Shown: piece after piece, positions 6,486-14,814 of the stretch
Layout: each line of letters begins with the position of its first letter
How positions within the stretch are numbered: position 1 is the stretch's first letter
Source of the DNA: Pseudomonadota bacterium
Lineage (GTDB): Bacteria; Pseudomonadota; Gammaproteobacteria; Burkholderiales; Burkholderiaceae_C
DNA length: 27,106 nt
Assembly: GCA_023435325.1 (NCBI GenBank)
Contig: JAEYRT010000100.1
Span: 1-27,106, forward strand
Direction of reading: 5' to 3'
The notes under the pieces: model-generated
Databases searched by the model: none
Seen by the model: the letters and a program-made list of their open reading frames with translations, nothing else
Told to the model about the DNA's origin: nothing
Position numbers and translations under genes: made by a program

Positions 6486-7445
6486 ATGCAAAAACGCGCA
6501 TGGTTACTGAGCATGGGGGCACTATTGGGAGCCTGTCTGACGAATGCTGCATGGGCACAAAGTGACTATCCCAATCGCCCCATCACCTTGATCGTGCCTT
6601 ACGGTGCGGGGGGCGTGACCGATGTCATCACGCGCTCGCTGGCTCAAGCCATGTCGCTGCATCTGAAACAGCCCATCGTGATTGAGAACAAGCCCGGGGC
6701 AGGCGCTTCAATGGGTGTTTTGGATATGAAAACGGCCAAGCCTGATGGCTATCGCCTCACATTGACACCTGCTGGAATTTTCCGCCAGCCTTATATCCAG
6801 AAAGTGAACTACGACCCTGTGAATGACCTGTCGTTCATTTCAGCGTTCATGGAGTACGACTTCATCCTGGCTGTACCACCCAAGTCGCCATTCCAAACTG
6901 TCTCGGATTTGGTGGCGCACAGCAAAAAAGAGGGCGGCAGCATTGACTATGGATCTGCTGGAAGATACTCGGGCAATCACGTGACAATGGCCTTGCTGGA
7001 GCAGCGCACGGGTGCCCAATTTATTCACGTTCCCTATAAGGGGGATGCCGAAGCGACCAATGCCCTACTGGCAGAACACAACAAATCCGCTGTGTTTGGG
7101 AACACCGTTTTGCCCTATCTGACGTCCGGCAAGCTCCGCGCTTTAGCCATTGCATCGCCCCACCGAGCAGAAGCTTTCCCTAATGTGCCAACATTCAAAG
7201 AACAGGGCTATGACATCGTGGTTCCATCTCCATTGGGCTTTGCCGGTCCTCGCGGTCTGACGACGGATGTCATACGGAAACTCGAAGAGGCGGTGCAGGT
7301 GGCCTTGAAGGACAAGAACTTCCAGCAAACTGCAGCCAACTACGGCATCCGTACGCAGTATCTTGATAACAAGGCCTATACGGCCCTGGCGCATCGTGTT
7401 TTCTCAGATGAAAAAGCGATCATTGCGTCTATCGGGCTGGAATGA
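6486..7445 (+). CDS. Bug/TctC-family periplasmic substrate-binding protein
   Basis: This 319-residue protein has a Sec signal peptide (MQKRAWLLSMGALLGACLTNAAWA, cleavage likely near residue 24). The Bug hallmark follows: SDYPNRPITLIVPYGAGGVTDVITR, then VIENKPGAGASMG, IDYGSAGRYSGNHV, FIHVPYKGDAEATNALLAEH and FPNVPTFKEQGYD. The ATG at 6486 is preceded by AGGAG (6476-6480) at 5-nt spacing; the longer open frame upstream lacks a signal peptide at its start and is rejected. No tctA/tctB membrane genes are adjacent, so it is an orphan receptor, as is common in this group of bacteria. Ligand is unknown, probably a carboxylate by family. Confidence 0.93.
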   Translation: MQKRAWLLSMGALLGACLTNAAWAQSDYPNRPITLIVPYGAGGVTDVITRSLAQAMSLHLKQPIVIENKPGAGASMGVLDMKTAKPDGYRLTLTPAGIFRQPYIQKVNYDPVNDLSFISAFMEYDFILAVPPKSPFQTVSDLVAHSKKEGGSIDYGSAGRYSGNHVTMALLEQRTGAQFIHVPYKGDAEATNALLAEHNKSAVFGNTVLPYLTSGKLRALAIASPHRAEAFPNVPTFKEQGYDIVVPSPLGFAGPRGLTTDVIRKLEEAVQVALKDKNFQQTAANYGIRTQYLDNKAYTALAHRVFSDEKAIIASIGLE

Positions 7446-7549
7446 ATGCTCTGACCCAGTCTGGGTGGCAGCACGTGGTTTTTGCTGACACTGCGCTATA
7501 GAAAAGAGATAAAGCCTAGATTCCTTGTCGACTTGGGGTGGAGAGGAGA

Positions 7550-8341
7550 ATGCGCGGTGTGCATACCTCCCTCTCTCTGCCCCCCACCTTCCCTCACGCC
7601 GTCGCGCGCCTGCGTGCCCAGCGCCTGACACGCAGCACACGCCCTTTTCTTGCACGCGGAGGCCCCAAAGGTGAGCGCTGCGACGGTTGTCGCTTGCGCC
7701 ATACCCATTGCATGTGCGCCTTGCGCCCGGCTCTGTCCACCCACGCCGCAGTGTGCTTGATCATGCACGATGCGGAGCCGCTCAAACCAAGCAACACCGG
7801 CTGGCTGATTGCCGATGTGGTGCAAGACACATTTGCCTTTGGCTGGAGCCGTCTGGAAGTGGACCCTGCTCTGCAGACCATGCTCTGCGATCCGCAATGG
7901 CAACCCTACGTGGTGTTTCCGGGGGAATATGTAGAGCCCCCGGAACGGGTGATCCACACCTTGCCTGCAACCCCATCGAACGATGGCAAACGCCCCTTGC
8001 TGATCTTGCTGGATGCAACCTGGTCGGAAGCACGCAAGATGTTTCGCAAAAGCCCGTATCTGGCACAGTTTCCGGTGCTGAGCCTGCAGCCCGAGCAATT
8101 CTCGCGTTACCAGCTGCGCCGCTCCCGACGCGAAGACCATTTTTGCACCAGCGAAGTGGCAGCCCTGTGTCTGGAGCTGAGCAGCCACCACCAAGACCGG
8201 CGCGCAGGCAAGGTGCTGGAGCGCTATCTGGAGGTGTACACCCATCACTATCTGTGCGCTAAAAACCAGGTGCCTCCCAAGCTCGACAGTCCCGCACACT
8301 CTCGTTTGCAAACCGCGCTGCAGGCTGCTGACGCAGCGTAG
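7550..8341 (+). CDS. tapT: DTW-domain tRNA-uridine aminocarboxypropyltransferase (TapT/YfiP type)
   Basis: The ~263-residue protein matches the remembered E. coli YfiP (TapT) layout: AVARLRAQRL-RSTRPFLARGG, then a zinc-finger-like Cys cluster (Cys44, 47, 54, 56). Next come HDAEPLKPSNTGWLIADV, VVFPGEYV, and the signature LLDATWSEARKMFRKSPYL with DATW at 155-158. In the family the enzyme transfers the aminocarboxypropyl group of SAM to a tRNA uridine to form acp3U. The start is uncertain: ATG 7550 lies only 1 nt after AGGAG, whereas GTG 7559 has better spacing (10 nt) and GTG 7538 extends the frame. The first ~15 residues are therefore unsure. It is a monocistronic gene unrelated to its neighbours. 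Confidence 0.9.
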   Translation: MRGVHTSLSLPPTFPHAVARLRAQRLTRSTRPFLARGGPKGERCDGCRLRHTHCMCALRPALSTHAAVCLIMHDAEPLKPSNTGWLIADVVQDTFAFGWSRLEVDPALQTMLCDPQWQPYVVFPGEYVEPPERVIHTLPATPSNDGKRPLLILLDATWSEARKMFRKSPYLAQFPVLSLQPEQFSRYQLRRSRREDHFCTSEVAALCLELSSHHQDRRAGKVLERYLEVYTHHYLCAKNQVPPKLDSPAHSRLQTALQAADAA

Positions 8342-8487
8342 CGGCAACGCTCACGCCATCGTCAAAACAGCAGTGCCTCCTCGCAGGGGACAGAATTTGC
8401 ATAACACCTTGCTGTCTGAAGGCAATGGGACAATGCGTGCAATACCTGCACCATCGTGGTGTCAGGCCGTGAATTGCGAAACACCCC

Positions 8488-9411
8488 ATGAAGTCTATTG
8501 TGAAGTTTGCTCTGGCTTCGGCTGCATTGACTGCAGCCGTTTTTACGCACGCAGCCCCTGCCTCCGGAGTGGATTCCCCCACCCTGCAGCGTTGGCAAGA
8601 CGGCGGCACCGTGGTGATCGGTGTACGCGAAAGTGCCACCCCCATGTCATACGCCCTGGGCGCCAATGAGAAATTCGTCGGCTACCACACCGAACTGTGT
8701 GAAAAAGTGGTCAAGGCCATTGCGCCCAAGGCCCAGCTCCAATACATGGTGCTGACACCCCAGAACACCATGCCCTTGATCCAGAACGGCACGGCTGACT
8801 TCAACTGTGCAAGCATGACCAACAGCCTCAAGCGCCAGGACCAGGTGGCCTTCGGGCTGACCACCTATGTGAGCGAGGTGCGCATGGCCGTGGCCCAGCA
8901 TCAGCCCATCACCAGCTTCAAGCAACTCGATGGCAAAAAGGTCAGTGTGCTGACCGGCACCACGGCCGTGCAAATCCTGCGCCGTTTTGCTGCAACACAT
9001 GACATCAAATTCCAGACCGTGATGGCCAAGGACCAGTACGAGGCTTTCCTGTTGCTGGAATCCGGTCGCGTGGATGCCTTCGTGCTGGATGACAACATGC
9101 TGGCTGGCGTGATTGCACAAAGCAAGAACCCAGAAGGCTACAAGATTGTTGGTGAAGTGATTGGCGCAGAACCCATTGCCATCCAGTTCAGCAAAAGCGA
9201 TCCAGCCATCAAAAAAGCTGTGGACGATGTGATCCGCCACATGATGTCCAATGGTGACCTGGAGCAGCTCTACCACAAGTGGTATATGCAACCCATTCCA
9301 CCCAAGAACATGAACTTGAACCTGCCCATGGGCGAAACACTCAGGAAGATGATTGCCAGCCCCAACGATGTGCCGGTCGAGCAGTTTGAAAGCGTGCGTC
9401 AAACCCGCTGA
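8488..9411 (+). CDS. GltI-like amino-acid ABC transporter periplasmic binding protein (orphan)
   Basis: This 307-residue protein has a signal peptide (cleavage likely after THA, residue 22). Its family-3 solute-binding core runs VVIGVRESATPMSYALGANEKFVGYHTELCEKV, then FNCASMTNSLKRQDQVAFGLTTY and VSVLTGTTAVQILR. The ending YHKWYMQPIPPKNMNLNLPM is typical of GltI glutamate/aspartate receptors. It should deliver an acidic amino acid or relative to an ABC permease in the inner membrane. No gltJKL permease or ATPase genes are next to it, so its partner is elsewhere. The Shine-Dalgarno sequence before ATG 8488 is weak. It ends at the 9424-9465 terminator. Confidence 0.9.
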   Translation: MKSIVKFALASAALTAAVFTHAAPASGVDSPTLQRWQDGGTVVIGVRESATPMSYALGANEKFVGYHTELCEKVVKAIAPKAQLQYMVLTPQNTMPLIQNGTADFNCASMTNSLKRQDQVAFGLTTYVSEVRMAVAQHQPITSFKQLDGKKVSVLTGTTAVQILRRFAATHDIKFQTVMAKDQYEAFLLLESGRVDAFVLDDNMLAGVIAQSKNPEGYKIVGEVIGAEPIAIQFSKSDPAIKKAVDDVIRHMMSNGDLEQLYHKWYMQPIPPKNMNLNLPMGETLRKMIASPNDVPVEQFESVRQTR

Positions 9412-9423
9412 TGGCGAAGTCTT

Positions 9424-9465
9424 GCCCATAAAGAAACCGCCCAAACGGGCGGTTTCTTTATGGGC
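9424..9465. terminator. Bidirectional terminator between the GltI-like gene and livM
   Basis: A perfect 19-bp inverted repeat with a four-base AAAC loop has the core AAACCGCCC / GGGCGGTTT and flanking AAAG and CTTT runs. It separates two convergent transcripts, 12 nt past the plus-strand stop and 9 nt before the livM stop. Confidence 0.9.
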
Positions 9466-9474
9466 TTGGCAGCA

Positions 9475-10473
9475 TTAGGAGCCTTTGCTGGCCCCTCTGC
9501 GACGCGCCAGCCAGGCGATGATTTCACCCATCACTCCACGGCGGAAAGCAAGTACGCAGATCACAAAAATGAAGCCGGTGACGATGGTGACCGACTCACC
9601 CAACGTACCGAACCATTCAAAACCAGTGAACTTGGCCAGCCACGTGCCCAAGTCGCCAATTTTGTTTTCCAGCGCCACCACAATGGCCGAACCCACGATG
9701 GGACCGGAGAGCGTCCCCATCCCCCCCATGAGGGTCATCAGCACGACGTGACCAGATGCTGTCCAATGCACATCGGACAAGGTGGCAAAACCCAGCACCA
9801 CGGTCTTGAGCGAACCGGCCAAACCCGTGATGGCAGCCGACAGCACAAACACCAGCAGCTTGAAGCGGTTGACGTCATAACCCAGCGAGATGGCCCGGGG
9901 TTCATTTTCTTTGATGGCCTTGAGCACCTGACCAAAAGGTGAATGCACGGTGCGCACGATGACCAAAAAGCCCAGCACGCAGATCACCAGCGCCACGTAA
10001 TACATGGTCAGGTCGTTGCTCAGATCGATCAGACCGAACAGCTTGCCGCGAGGCACGCCCTGCAGGCCATCTTCACCGCCAGTAAACGGGGCTTGCAGGG
10101 CCACGAAGAACAGCATCTGCGCCAGCGCCAGGGTGATCATGGAGAAGTAGATGCCCTGGCGGCGAATGGCCAGCCAACCCGCAACCAGGCCCAAGGCCGC
10201 ACCACTCAGAGTGCCCAGGATAATGCCCAGCTCCGGCGTAGCCGTCCACACTTTGATGGCATGGCCTGCTACGTAGGCGGCGCCTCCCAGGAAGGCAGCA
10301 TGCCCGAAAGACAGCAAACCTGTGTAGCCCAGAAGCAGGTTGAAGGCCGAAGCAAACAACGCGAAGCACATGAGCTTCATCACGAACACGGGATAGGCGC
10401 CAAAGAAGGGAGCCAGAATCAAGACCAGCAGCAACAAGCCGTAGCCAAAGAATGCAAGTTTCTTGGTTGTCAT
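9475..10473 (-). CDS. livM: Branched-chain amino acid-type ABC transporter permease LivM
   Basis: This 332-residue multi-spanning inner-membrane protein has the LivM signature ASAFNLLLGYTGLLSFGHAAFLGGAAYVAGH (about residues 42-72). The coupling-helix-like region NEPRAISLGYDVNRFKLLVFVLSAAITGLAGSL follows. It forms the translocation pore with LivH, driven by LivG and LivF. It is the last gene of the liv operon, 15 nt after livH, and ends at the 9424-9465 terminator. Although called Liv type, such systems also import other amino acids, amides or aromatic acids, so the substrate is not settled by sequence. Confidence 0.93.
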   Translation of the reverse strand: MTTKKLAFFGYGLLLLVLILAPFFGAYPVFVMKLMCFALFASAFNLLLGYTGLLSFGHAAFLGGAAYVAGHAIKVWTATPELGIILGTLSGAALGLVAGWLAIRRQGIYFSMITLALAQMLFFVALQAPFTGGEDGLQGVPRGKLFGLIDLSNDLTMYYVALVICVLGFLVIVRTVHSPFGQVLKAIKENEPRAISLGYDVNRFKLLVFVLSAAITGLAGSLKTVVLGFATLSDVHWTASGHVVLMTLMGGMGTLSGPIVGSAIVVALENKIGDLGTWLAKFTGFEWFGTLGESVTIVTGFIFVICVLAFRRGVMGEIIAWLARRRGASKGS

Positions 10474-10488
10474 GGTGTGTGCCCCTGC

Positions 10489-11373
10489 TTATTTCTCTTT
10501 GCCGAACAAGCCGGCGGGGCGAATCAGCAAAACGATGACCATGATGACGAACACCACGGTGGACGATGCTTCGGGGTAGAACACTTTGGTCAGGCCTTCA
10601 ATCACCCCCAGGCCCAGGCCTGTGAGAATGGAGCCCATGATGGAGCCCATGCCACCAATCACCACCACGGCAAACACCACGATGATGAGGTTCTGTCCCA
10701 TCAGCGGTGTGACCTGGTACACCGGTGCAGCCAGCACGCCTGCAAAGGCAGCCAGTCCCACGCCAAATGCATAGGTCAGCGTGACCATCACAGGCACGTT
10801 GATGCCAAACGCTTCCACCAGACGCGGATTCTCCGTGCCTGCGCGCAGGTAGGCACCCAAACGGGTTTTCTCGATCACATACCAGGTGGCAAAGCACACG
10901 GTGATGGATGCCACCACGACCCAGGCACGATAGTTGGGCAGGATCATGAAGCCCAGATTGGTGGCGCCTTCAAGCAGCTCCGGCGTGTCGTAGCCCAGGC
11001 CCGATACGCCGTAGATGGAGCGAAACACCCCTTCAATCAGCAGCGATAGGCCCAGGGTCAGCAGCAGGCCGTACAGGTGATCGAGCTTGTAGATCCAGCG
11101 CAGCAAAAAGCGCTCGATCAAGATGCCAAAGGCACCGACCACAATGGGCGCCATGATCAGCATGACCCAGTAGTTGACGCCCAGATAGTTCATGGCCATC
11201 CAGGTGACCATGGCCCCCAGCATGAACAATGCTCCGTGCGCAAAGTTGATAACGTTGAGCAAGCCGAAGATCACGGCCAGCCCCAGGCTCAAGATCGCAT
11301 AAAACGAGCCATTGACCAGCCCCAGCAAAAGCTGGCTGAGCAGGCCCGGCAATGAAACACCGAAGATTTCCAT
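10489..11373 (-). CDS. livH: Branched-chain amino acid-type ABC transporter permease LivH
   Basis: This 294-residue integral membrane protein has the LivH signature LSLGLAVIFGLLNVINFAHGALFMLGAM (about residues 29-56), several further hydrophobic helices, and a C-terminal GGMGSIMGSILTGLGLGVIEGL segment. It pairs with LivM, encoded 15 nt downstream. The upstream gap of 83 nt to the receptor gene contains a GC-rich hairpin (11420-11448). The Shine-Dalgarno before the ATG at 11371-11373 is poor. Confidence 0.93.
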   Translation of the reverse strand: MEIFGVSLPGLLSQLLLGLVNGSFYAILSLGLAVIFGLLNVINFAHGALFMLGAMVTWMAMNYLGVNYWVMLIMAPIVVGAFGILIERFLLRWIYKLDHLYGLLLTLGLSLLIEGVFRSIYGVSGLGYDTPELLEGATNLGFMILPNYRAWVVVASITVCFATWYVIEKTRLGAYLRAGTENPRLVEAFGINVPVMVTLTYAFGVGLAAFAGVLAAPVYQVTPLMGQNLIIVVFAVVVIGGMGSIMGSILTGLGLGVIEGLTKVFYPEASSTVVFVIMVIVLLIRPAGLFGKEK

Positions 11374-11419
11374 GAGAGAGACGCTATTGGTAGGACAAGG
11401 TAGCCCTGGAGCATGGAAG

Positions 11420-11448
11420 GCGCACGCCCGCTGGTGGCAGGCGCGCGC
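11420..11448 (-). repeat. GC-rich hairpin between receptor and permease genes
   Basis: On the minus strand GCGCGCGCC pairs with GGCGTGCGC (one G-U pair) around an 11-nt loop, without a following T-run. Hairpins in this position in ABC operons commonly stabilise upstream mRNA and help keep receptor expression above that of the permeases; that role here is inferred. Confidence 0.5.
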
Positions 11449-11456
11449 ACCTCACA

Positions 11457-12665
11457 TCACTTCCACAGGGCGCATTTGGTTTCGGCCTTGGTGGTCCAGA
11501 CAGTGTCGGCAGGCAGGGTCTGCAACACCTTCAGATAGTCCCAAGGCTTTTTGGACTCCTCGGGTTTTTTGGCTTCCACGAGGTACATGTCGTGTGCGTA
11601 AGTGCCATCGGGGCGGATGGAGCCTTTGGCGTAGAAGTCCGACAGCGGCGTGCTCTTGAGGTACGCCATGACCTTGTCCGAATCGGTGGTCTTGACCGCC
11701 TCTACCGCCTTGAGGTACTGCATCATGGCCGAGTAGTCCGCGGCCTGGACATCGGTGGGCATGCGCTTGGTCTTGGCAAAGAACTTATCCGCGAACTTGC
11801 GCGACTCATCGTTCATGTCCCAGTACCAGCTGGTGGTGTGCAGCAGACCGGCCGTGTTCTTCAGGCCCAGCGAATGGATGTCGGTCAGGAACACCAGCAA
11901 ACCGGCGGTCTGCATGTTCTTGTCGATGCCAAACTCCTTGGCCGCCTTGATGGAGTTGATGGTGTCGCCACCGGCATTGGCCAGGCCCAGGATTTGTGCC
12001 TTGGAGCTTTGAGCCTGCAGCAGGAAGCTGGAGAAATCCGAAGCATTGAGCGGATGGCGCACACTGCCCTTGACCGTACCGCCCTTGGCCTTGATCACTG
12101 CTGTGGTATCGGTTTCCAGCGCTTGGCCGAAGGCATAGTCTGCGGTCAGAAAGAACCAGTCCTTACCGCCTCGCTCCACCACTGCACCGCCCGTGCCTTT
12201 GGCCAGCGCCACGGTGTCATAGGCATAGTGGATGGTATAGGGGTTGCACTGTTCGTTGGTCAATGCCGAAGTGCCCGCGCCATTGTTGATGTGCGTCACT
12301 TTCTTTTCGTTGGCTACCTGGGAAACCGCCAGAGCCGTGCCCGAATTGGTGCCGCTGAAGATCAGGCTGATGCCCTGCGTATCAATCCATTCACGGGCCT
12401 TGCTCGCAGCGATATCGGCCTTGTTCTGATGGTCGGCAGTGAGCAGCTCGATCGGCTTGTCCAGCACCTTGCCGCCGAAATCATCAATGGCCATCTGCAT
12501 GGCCAGTGCACCGTTCTTGCCCTCCACATCCGCATACAGGCTGGACATGTCCGTGACAAAGCCAATGCGCACTTTGTCCTGCGACTGCGCATGTGCGGTA
12601 GCGGCCATCAGGCCTGCGGCCCCGAGCATCAGGGCCAGTTTGGTAAAGGTGCGTTGCTTGTTCAT
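11457..12665 (-). CDS. Liv-type ABC transporter periplasmic substrate-binding protein, copy 1
   Basis: This 402-residue protein has a signal peptide (cleavage likely after AHA, residue 26). A type I periplasmic-binding fold follows, beginning VRIGFVTDMSSLYADVEGKNGALAMQMAIDDFGG. It is the periplasmic receptor for the LivHMGF-type importer around it. The ATG at 12663-12665 is preceded by AAGGAG at normal spacing, so the longer open frame upstream is rejected. It is very similar throughout to the next gene upstream, sharing HPLNASDFSSFLLQAQ, LGLANAGGDTIN and the C-terminus KCALWK. That indicates tandem duplication. The ligand is unknown and may differ between the two. Confidence 0.93.
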   Translation of the reverse strand: MNKQRTFTKLALMLGAAGLMAATAHAQSQDKVRIGFVTDMSSLYADVEGKNGALAMQMAIDDFGGKVLDKPIELLTADHQNKADIAASKAREWIDTQGISLIFSGTNSGTALAVSQVANEKKVTHINNGAGTSALTNEQCNPYTIHYAYDTVALAKGTGGAVVERGGKDWFFLTADYAFGQALETDTTAVIKAKGGTVKGSVRHPLNASDFSSFLLQAQSSKAQILGLANAGGDTINSIKAAKEFGIDKNMQTAGLLVFLTDIHSLGLKNTAGLLHTTSWYWDMNDESRKFADKFFAKTKRMPTDVQAADYSAMMQYLKAVEAVKTTDSDKVMAYLKSTPLSDFYAKGSIRPDGTYAHDMYLVEAKKPEESKKPWDYLKVLQTLPADTVWTTKAETKCALWK

Positions 12666-12762
12666 TGCCTTGTCTCCTTGGTGGTGGCTCTCGCCTTGTG
12701 AACCATGGCCCGAAATGGGCCGCAAACACGATGTTGAGCAAACACAGAAATGGGGGCTAAAT

Positions 12763-12801
12763 CCTGTTGCTGCCCGGTGTCATGCACGGTGCAGCAACAG
12801 G
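12763..12801 (-). repeat. Inverted repeat between the two receptor genes
   Basis: CCTGTTGCTGC (12763-12773) pairs perfectly with GCAGCAACAGG (12791-12801), with further CCG/CGG pairing inside. On the minus strand the stem is followed by ATTTAG rather than a true T-run. It could attenuate transcription or protect the upstream message. Confidence 0.5.
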
Positions 12802-12820
12802 GCCCAGCTTCGGCTACGCG

Positions 12821-14020
12821 TTACTTCCACAACGCGCACTTGCTTTCTTCCTTGGTGGTCCAGACCTGCTCCGCTGGCAGCTTGCTCACCACCTTGTAGT
12901 AATCCCAGGCTTCTTTCGATTCCGCGGGAGACTTCACCTGCATCAGATACATGTCATGGGCATAGCGGCCATCAGGACGGATCACGCCTTGCGCATAAAA
13001 GTCCTGAATGGGCGCAGACTTCAGCACTTCCATCACCTTGTCGGCATCCGTCGTGCCCGCTTTTTCCAGCGCTTTCAGGTATTGCATGGTGGCCGAGTAA
13101 TTCGCGGCCTGAATGTCGGTGGGCATACGCTTGGTCTTGGCCTGGAACTTGCGGCCAAAGGCACGCGACTCATCGTTCAGATTCCAATCCCAGCTGGTGG
13201 TCAGCAGCAAGCCTTCGGTGTTCTTTAAGCCCAGGCTGTGCACATCGGTCACGAACACCAGCAAGCCTGCCATTTGCATGCTCTTGTTGATACCGAATTC
13301 ACGCGCTGCCTTGATGGCGTTGATGGTGTCGCCACCGGCATTGGCCAGACCCAGGATTTGCGCCTTGGAGTTTTGGGCCTGCAGCAGGAAACTGGAGAAA
13401 TCCGAGGCGTTGAGCGGATGGCGCACACTGCCCTTGACCGTCCCCCCCTTGGCTTTGACCACGTTGGCCGTGTCCGACTCCAGAGAGTGGCCAAAGGCAT
13501 AGTCCGCCGTCAAAAAGTACCATTCCTTGCCACCATTGGCGACCACCGCTGCACCGGTGCCCTTGGCCAGCGCCACGGTGTCATAGGCGTAGTGCACGGT
13601 ATAGGGCGAGCACTGCTCATTGGTCAGCGCGGACGTGCCGGCACCGTTGACGAAGTACACCCGCTTCTTTTCCTGCGCCACCTTGGCCAGGGCCAGGCCC
13701 ACGCCCGAGTTGGTGCCTCCCAGCAGCATGGTCAGATTCTGCGTATCGATCCACTCGCGCGCCTTGGTGGCCGCGATATCGGGCTTGTGCTGGTGGTCCT
13801 GCGTCAGCAGCTCGATCGGTTTGCCCAGCACCTTGCCGCCAAAGTCATCGATGGCCATCTGGATGGCCAGTGCGCCGTTCTTGCCGTCCACGTCCGCGTA
13901 GTTGCTGGACATGTCGGTGATGAAGCCGATCTTGATCTTCTCCGGCTCCTGTGCCTGGGCCATGCCGGCCACGGCCAGTGAAAGCGCGAGTGCGGTCAAA
14001 GGGGTGCGAATGGAATGCAT
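12821..14020 (-). CDS. Liv-type ABC transporter periplasmic substrate-binding protein, copy 2
   Basis: This 399-residue protein has a signal peptide MHSIRTPLTALALSLAVAGMAQA (cleavage near residue 23) and the same type I binding fold as its downstream neighbour: IKIGFITDMSSNYADVDGKNGALAIQ to KCALWK. ATG 14018-14020 follows AAGGAGA, which fixes the start. Differences cluster in short patches, for example LTMLLGGTNSGVGLALAKV here against ISLIFSGTNSGTALAVSQV in the other copy, and WDWNLND against WYWDMND. Those patches may affect ligand contact. The gene lies between livF and the second receptor, so both receptors probably feed one permease. Ligand not deducible. Confidence 0.93.
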   Translation of the reverse strand: MHSIRTPLTALALSLAVAGMAQAQEPEKIKIGFITDMSSNYADVDGKNGALAIQMAIDDFGGKVLGKPIELLTQDHQHKPDIAATKAREWIDTQNLTMLLGGTNSGVGLALAKVAQEKKRVYFVNGAGTSALTNEQCSPYTVHYAYDTVALAKGTGAAVVANGGKEWYFLTADYAFGHSLESDTANVVKAKGGTVKGSVRHPLNASDFSSFLLQAQNSKAQILGLANAGGDTINAIKAAREFGINKSMQMAGLLVFVTDVHSLGLKNTEGLLLTTSWDWNLNDESRAFGRKFQAKTKRMPTDIQAANYSATMQYLKALEKAGTTDADKVMEVLKSAPIQDFYAQGVIRPDGRYAHDMYLMQVKSPAESKEAWDYYKVVSKLPAEQVWTTKEESKCALWK

Positions 14021-14106
14021 CTCTGTCTCCTTGTTGTTATGTTGTTCTGGTGTTGTCGTCGTCAAACGGAAGTGATGGGATAGCGGCGCAATGCCCGGAC
14101 TGCAGG

Positions 14107-14814
14107 TCACACACCCAGCAGCTCATTGAGCACGGGCATCTTGGCGTCCAGCTGTGGGGCGTCGAAAGTTTCGACAATGCGCCCATGCTCCATCACATAA
14201 AAGCGGTCGGCCAGGGGCGCGGCAAAACGGAAGTTCTGCTCCACCATGACGATGGTGTAACCCTTGGCACGCAGCGTGTTGATCATCCGGGCCAGTGCCT
14301 GCACGATCACGGGGGCCAGGCCCTCGGAAATTTCATCCAGCAGCAGCAAGCGCGCACCGGTGCGCAAGATGCGTGCAACAGCCAGCATTTGCTGCTCGCC
14401 CCCTGACAGGCGCGTGCCCTGGCTGTGGCGGCGTTCGGCCAGATTGGGGAACATGGCATAAATCTCGTCCACGCTCATGCCTTGCTCGCCCGTTTTGAGC
14501 TGTGGAGGCAGCAGCAGGTTTTCTTCGCAGGAGAGGCTGGAGAAAATGCCGCGCTCTTCAGGGCAGTAGCCCACGCCGAAGTGCGCAATCTTGTGCGTGG
14601 GCAGACCGATGCTTTCCTGCCCGTTGATCTTGACCGAGCCCTGACGCGACCCGGTCAACCCCATCACGGCACGCATGGTGGAAGTGCGACCTGCGCCATT
14701 GCGTCCCAGCAAGGTGACCACTTCACCGGGCTGCACCACCATGTCAACGCCGTGCAGCACGTGCGACTCGCCATACCAGGCTTCGAGATTGCGGATTTCC
14801 AGTGCGGCAACCAT
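14107..14814 (-). CDS. livF: Liv-type ABC transporter ATP-binding protein LivF
   Basis: This 235-residue cytoplasmic ATPase has the Walker A loop GRNGAGRTS at residues 37-45, in which the invariant lysine is replaced by Arg43 (codon CGC at 14686-14688). The signature LSGGEQQML, the Walker B LLLLDEISEGLAP (Ile in place of the usual Pro after DE) and the switch-region MVEQNFRFA are intact. The ATG at 14812-14814 overlaps the livG stop by one base (TGATG), so the TTG one codon earlier is rejected. It should heterodimerise with LivG to power LivHM. The Walker A change may reduce its ATP hydrolysis, leaving LivG as the main engine; this is inference. Confidence 0.94.
   Translation of the reverse strand: MVAALEIRNLEAWYGESHVLHGVDMVVQPGEVVTLLGRNGAGRTSTMRAVMGLTGSRQGSVKINGQESIGLPTHKIAHFGVGYCPEERGIFSSLSCEENLLLPPQLKTGEQGMSVDEIYAMFPNLAERRHSQGTRLSGGEQQMLAVARILRTGARLLLLDEISEGLAPVIVQALARMINTLRAKGYTIVMVEQNFRFAAPLADRFYVMEHGRIVETFDAPQLDAKMPVLNELLGV

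Noticed and set aside
7454..7466. ACCCA-GTC-TGGGT hairpin after the Bug gene
   Set aside because: The stem is only 5 bp and no T-run directly follows, so it is not convincing as a terminator.
9943..11049. 368-codon plus-strand open frame
   Set aside because: It is antisense to livM and livH and has His/Gln-rich composition without domain signatures.
11592..14110. Plus-strand open frames opposite the two receptor genes
   Set aside because: They are mutually similar only because the sense genes are duplicated; composition is that of antisense shadows.
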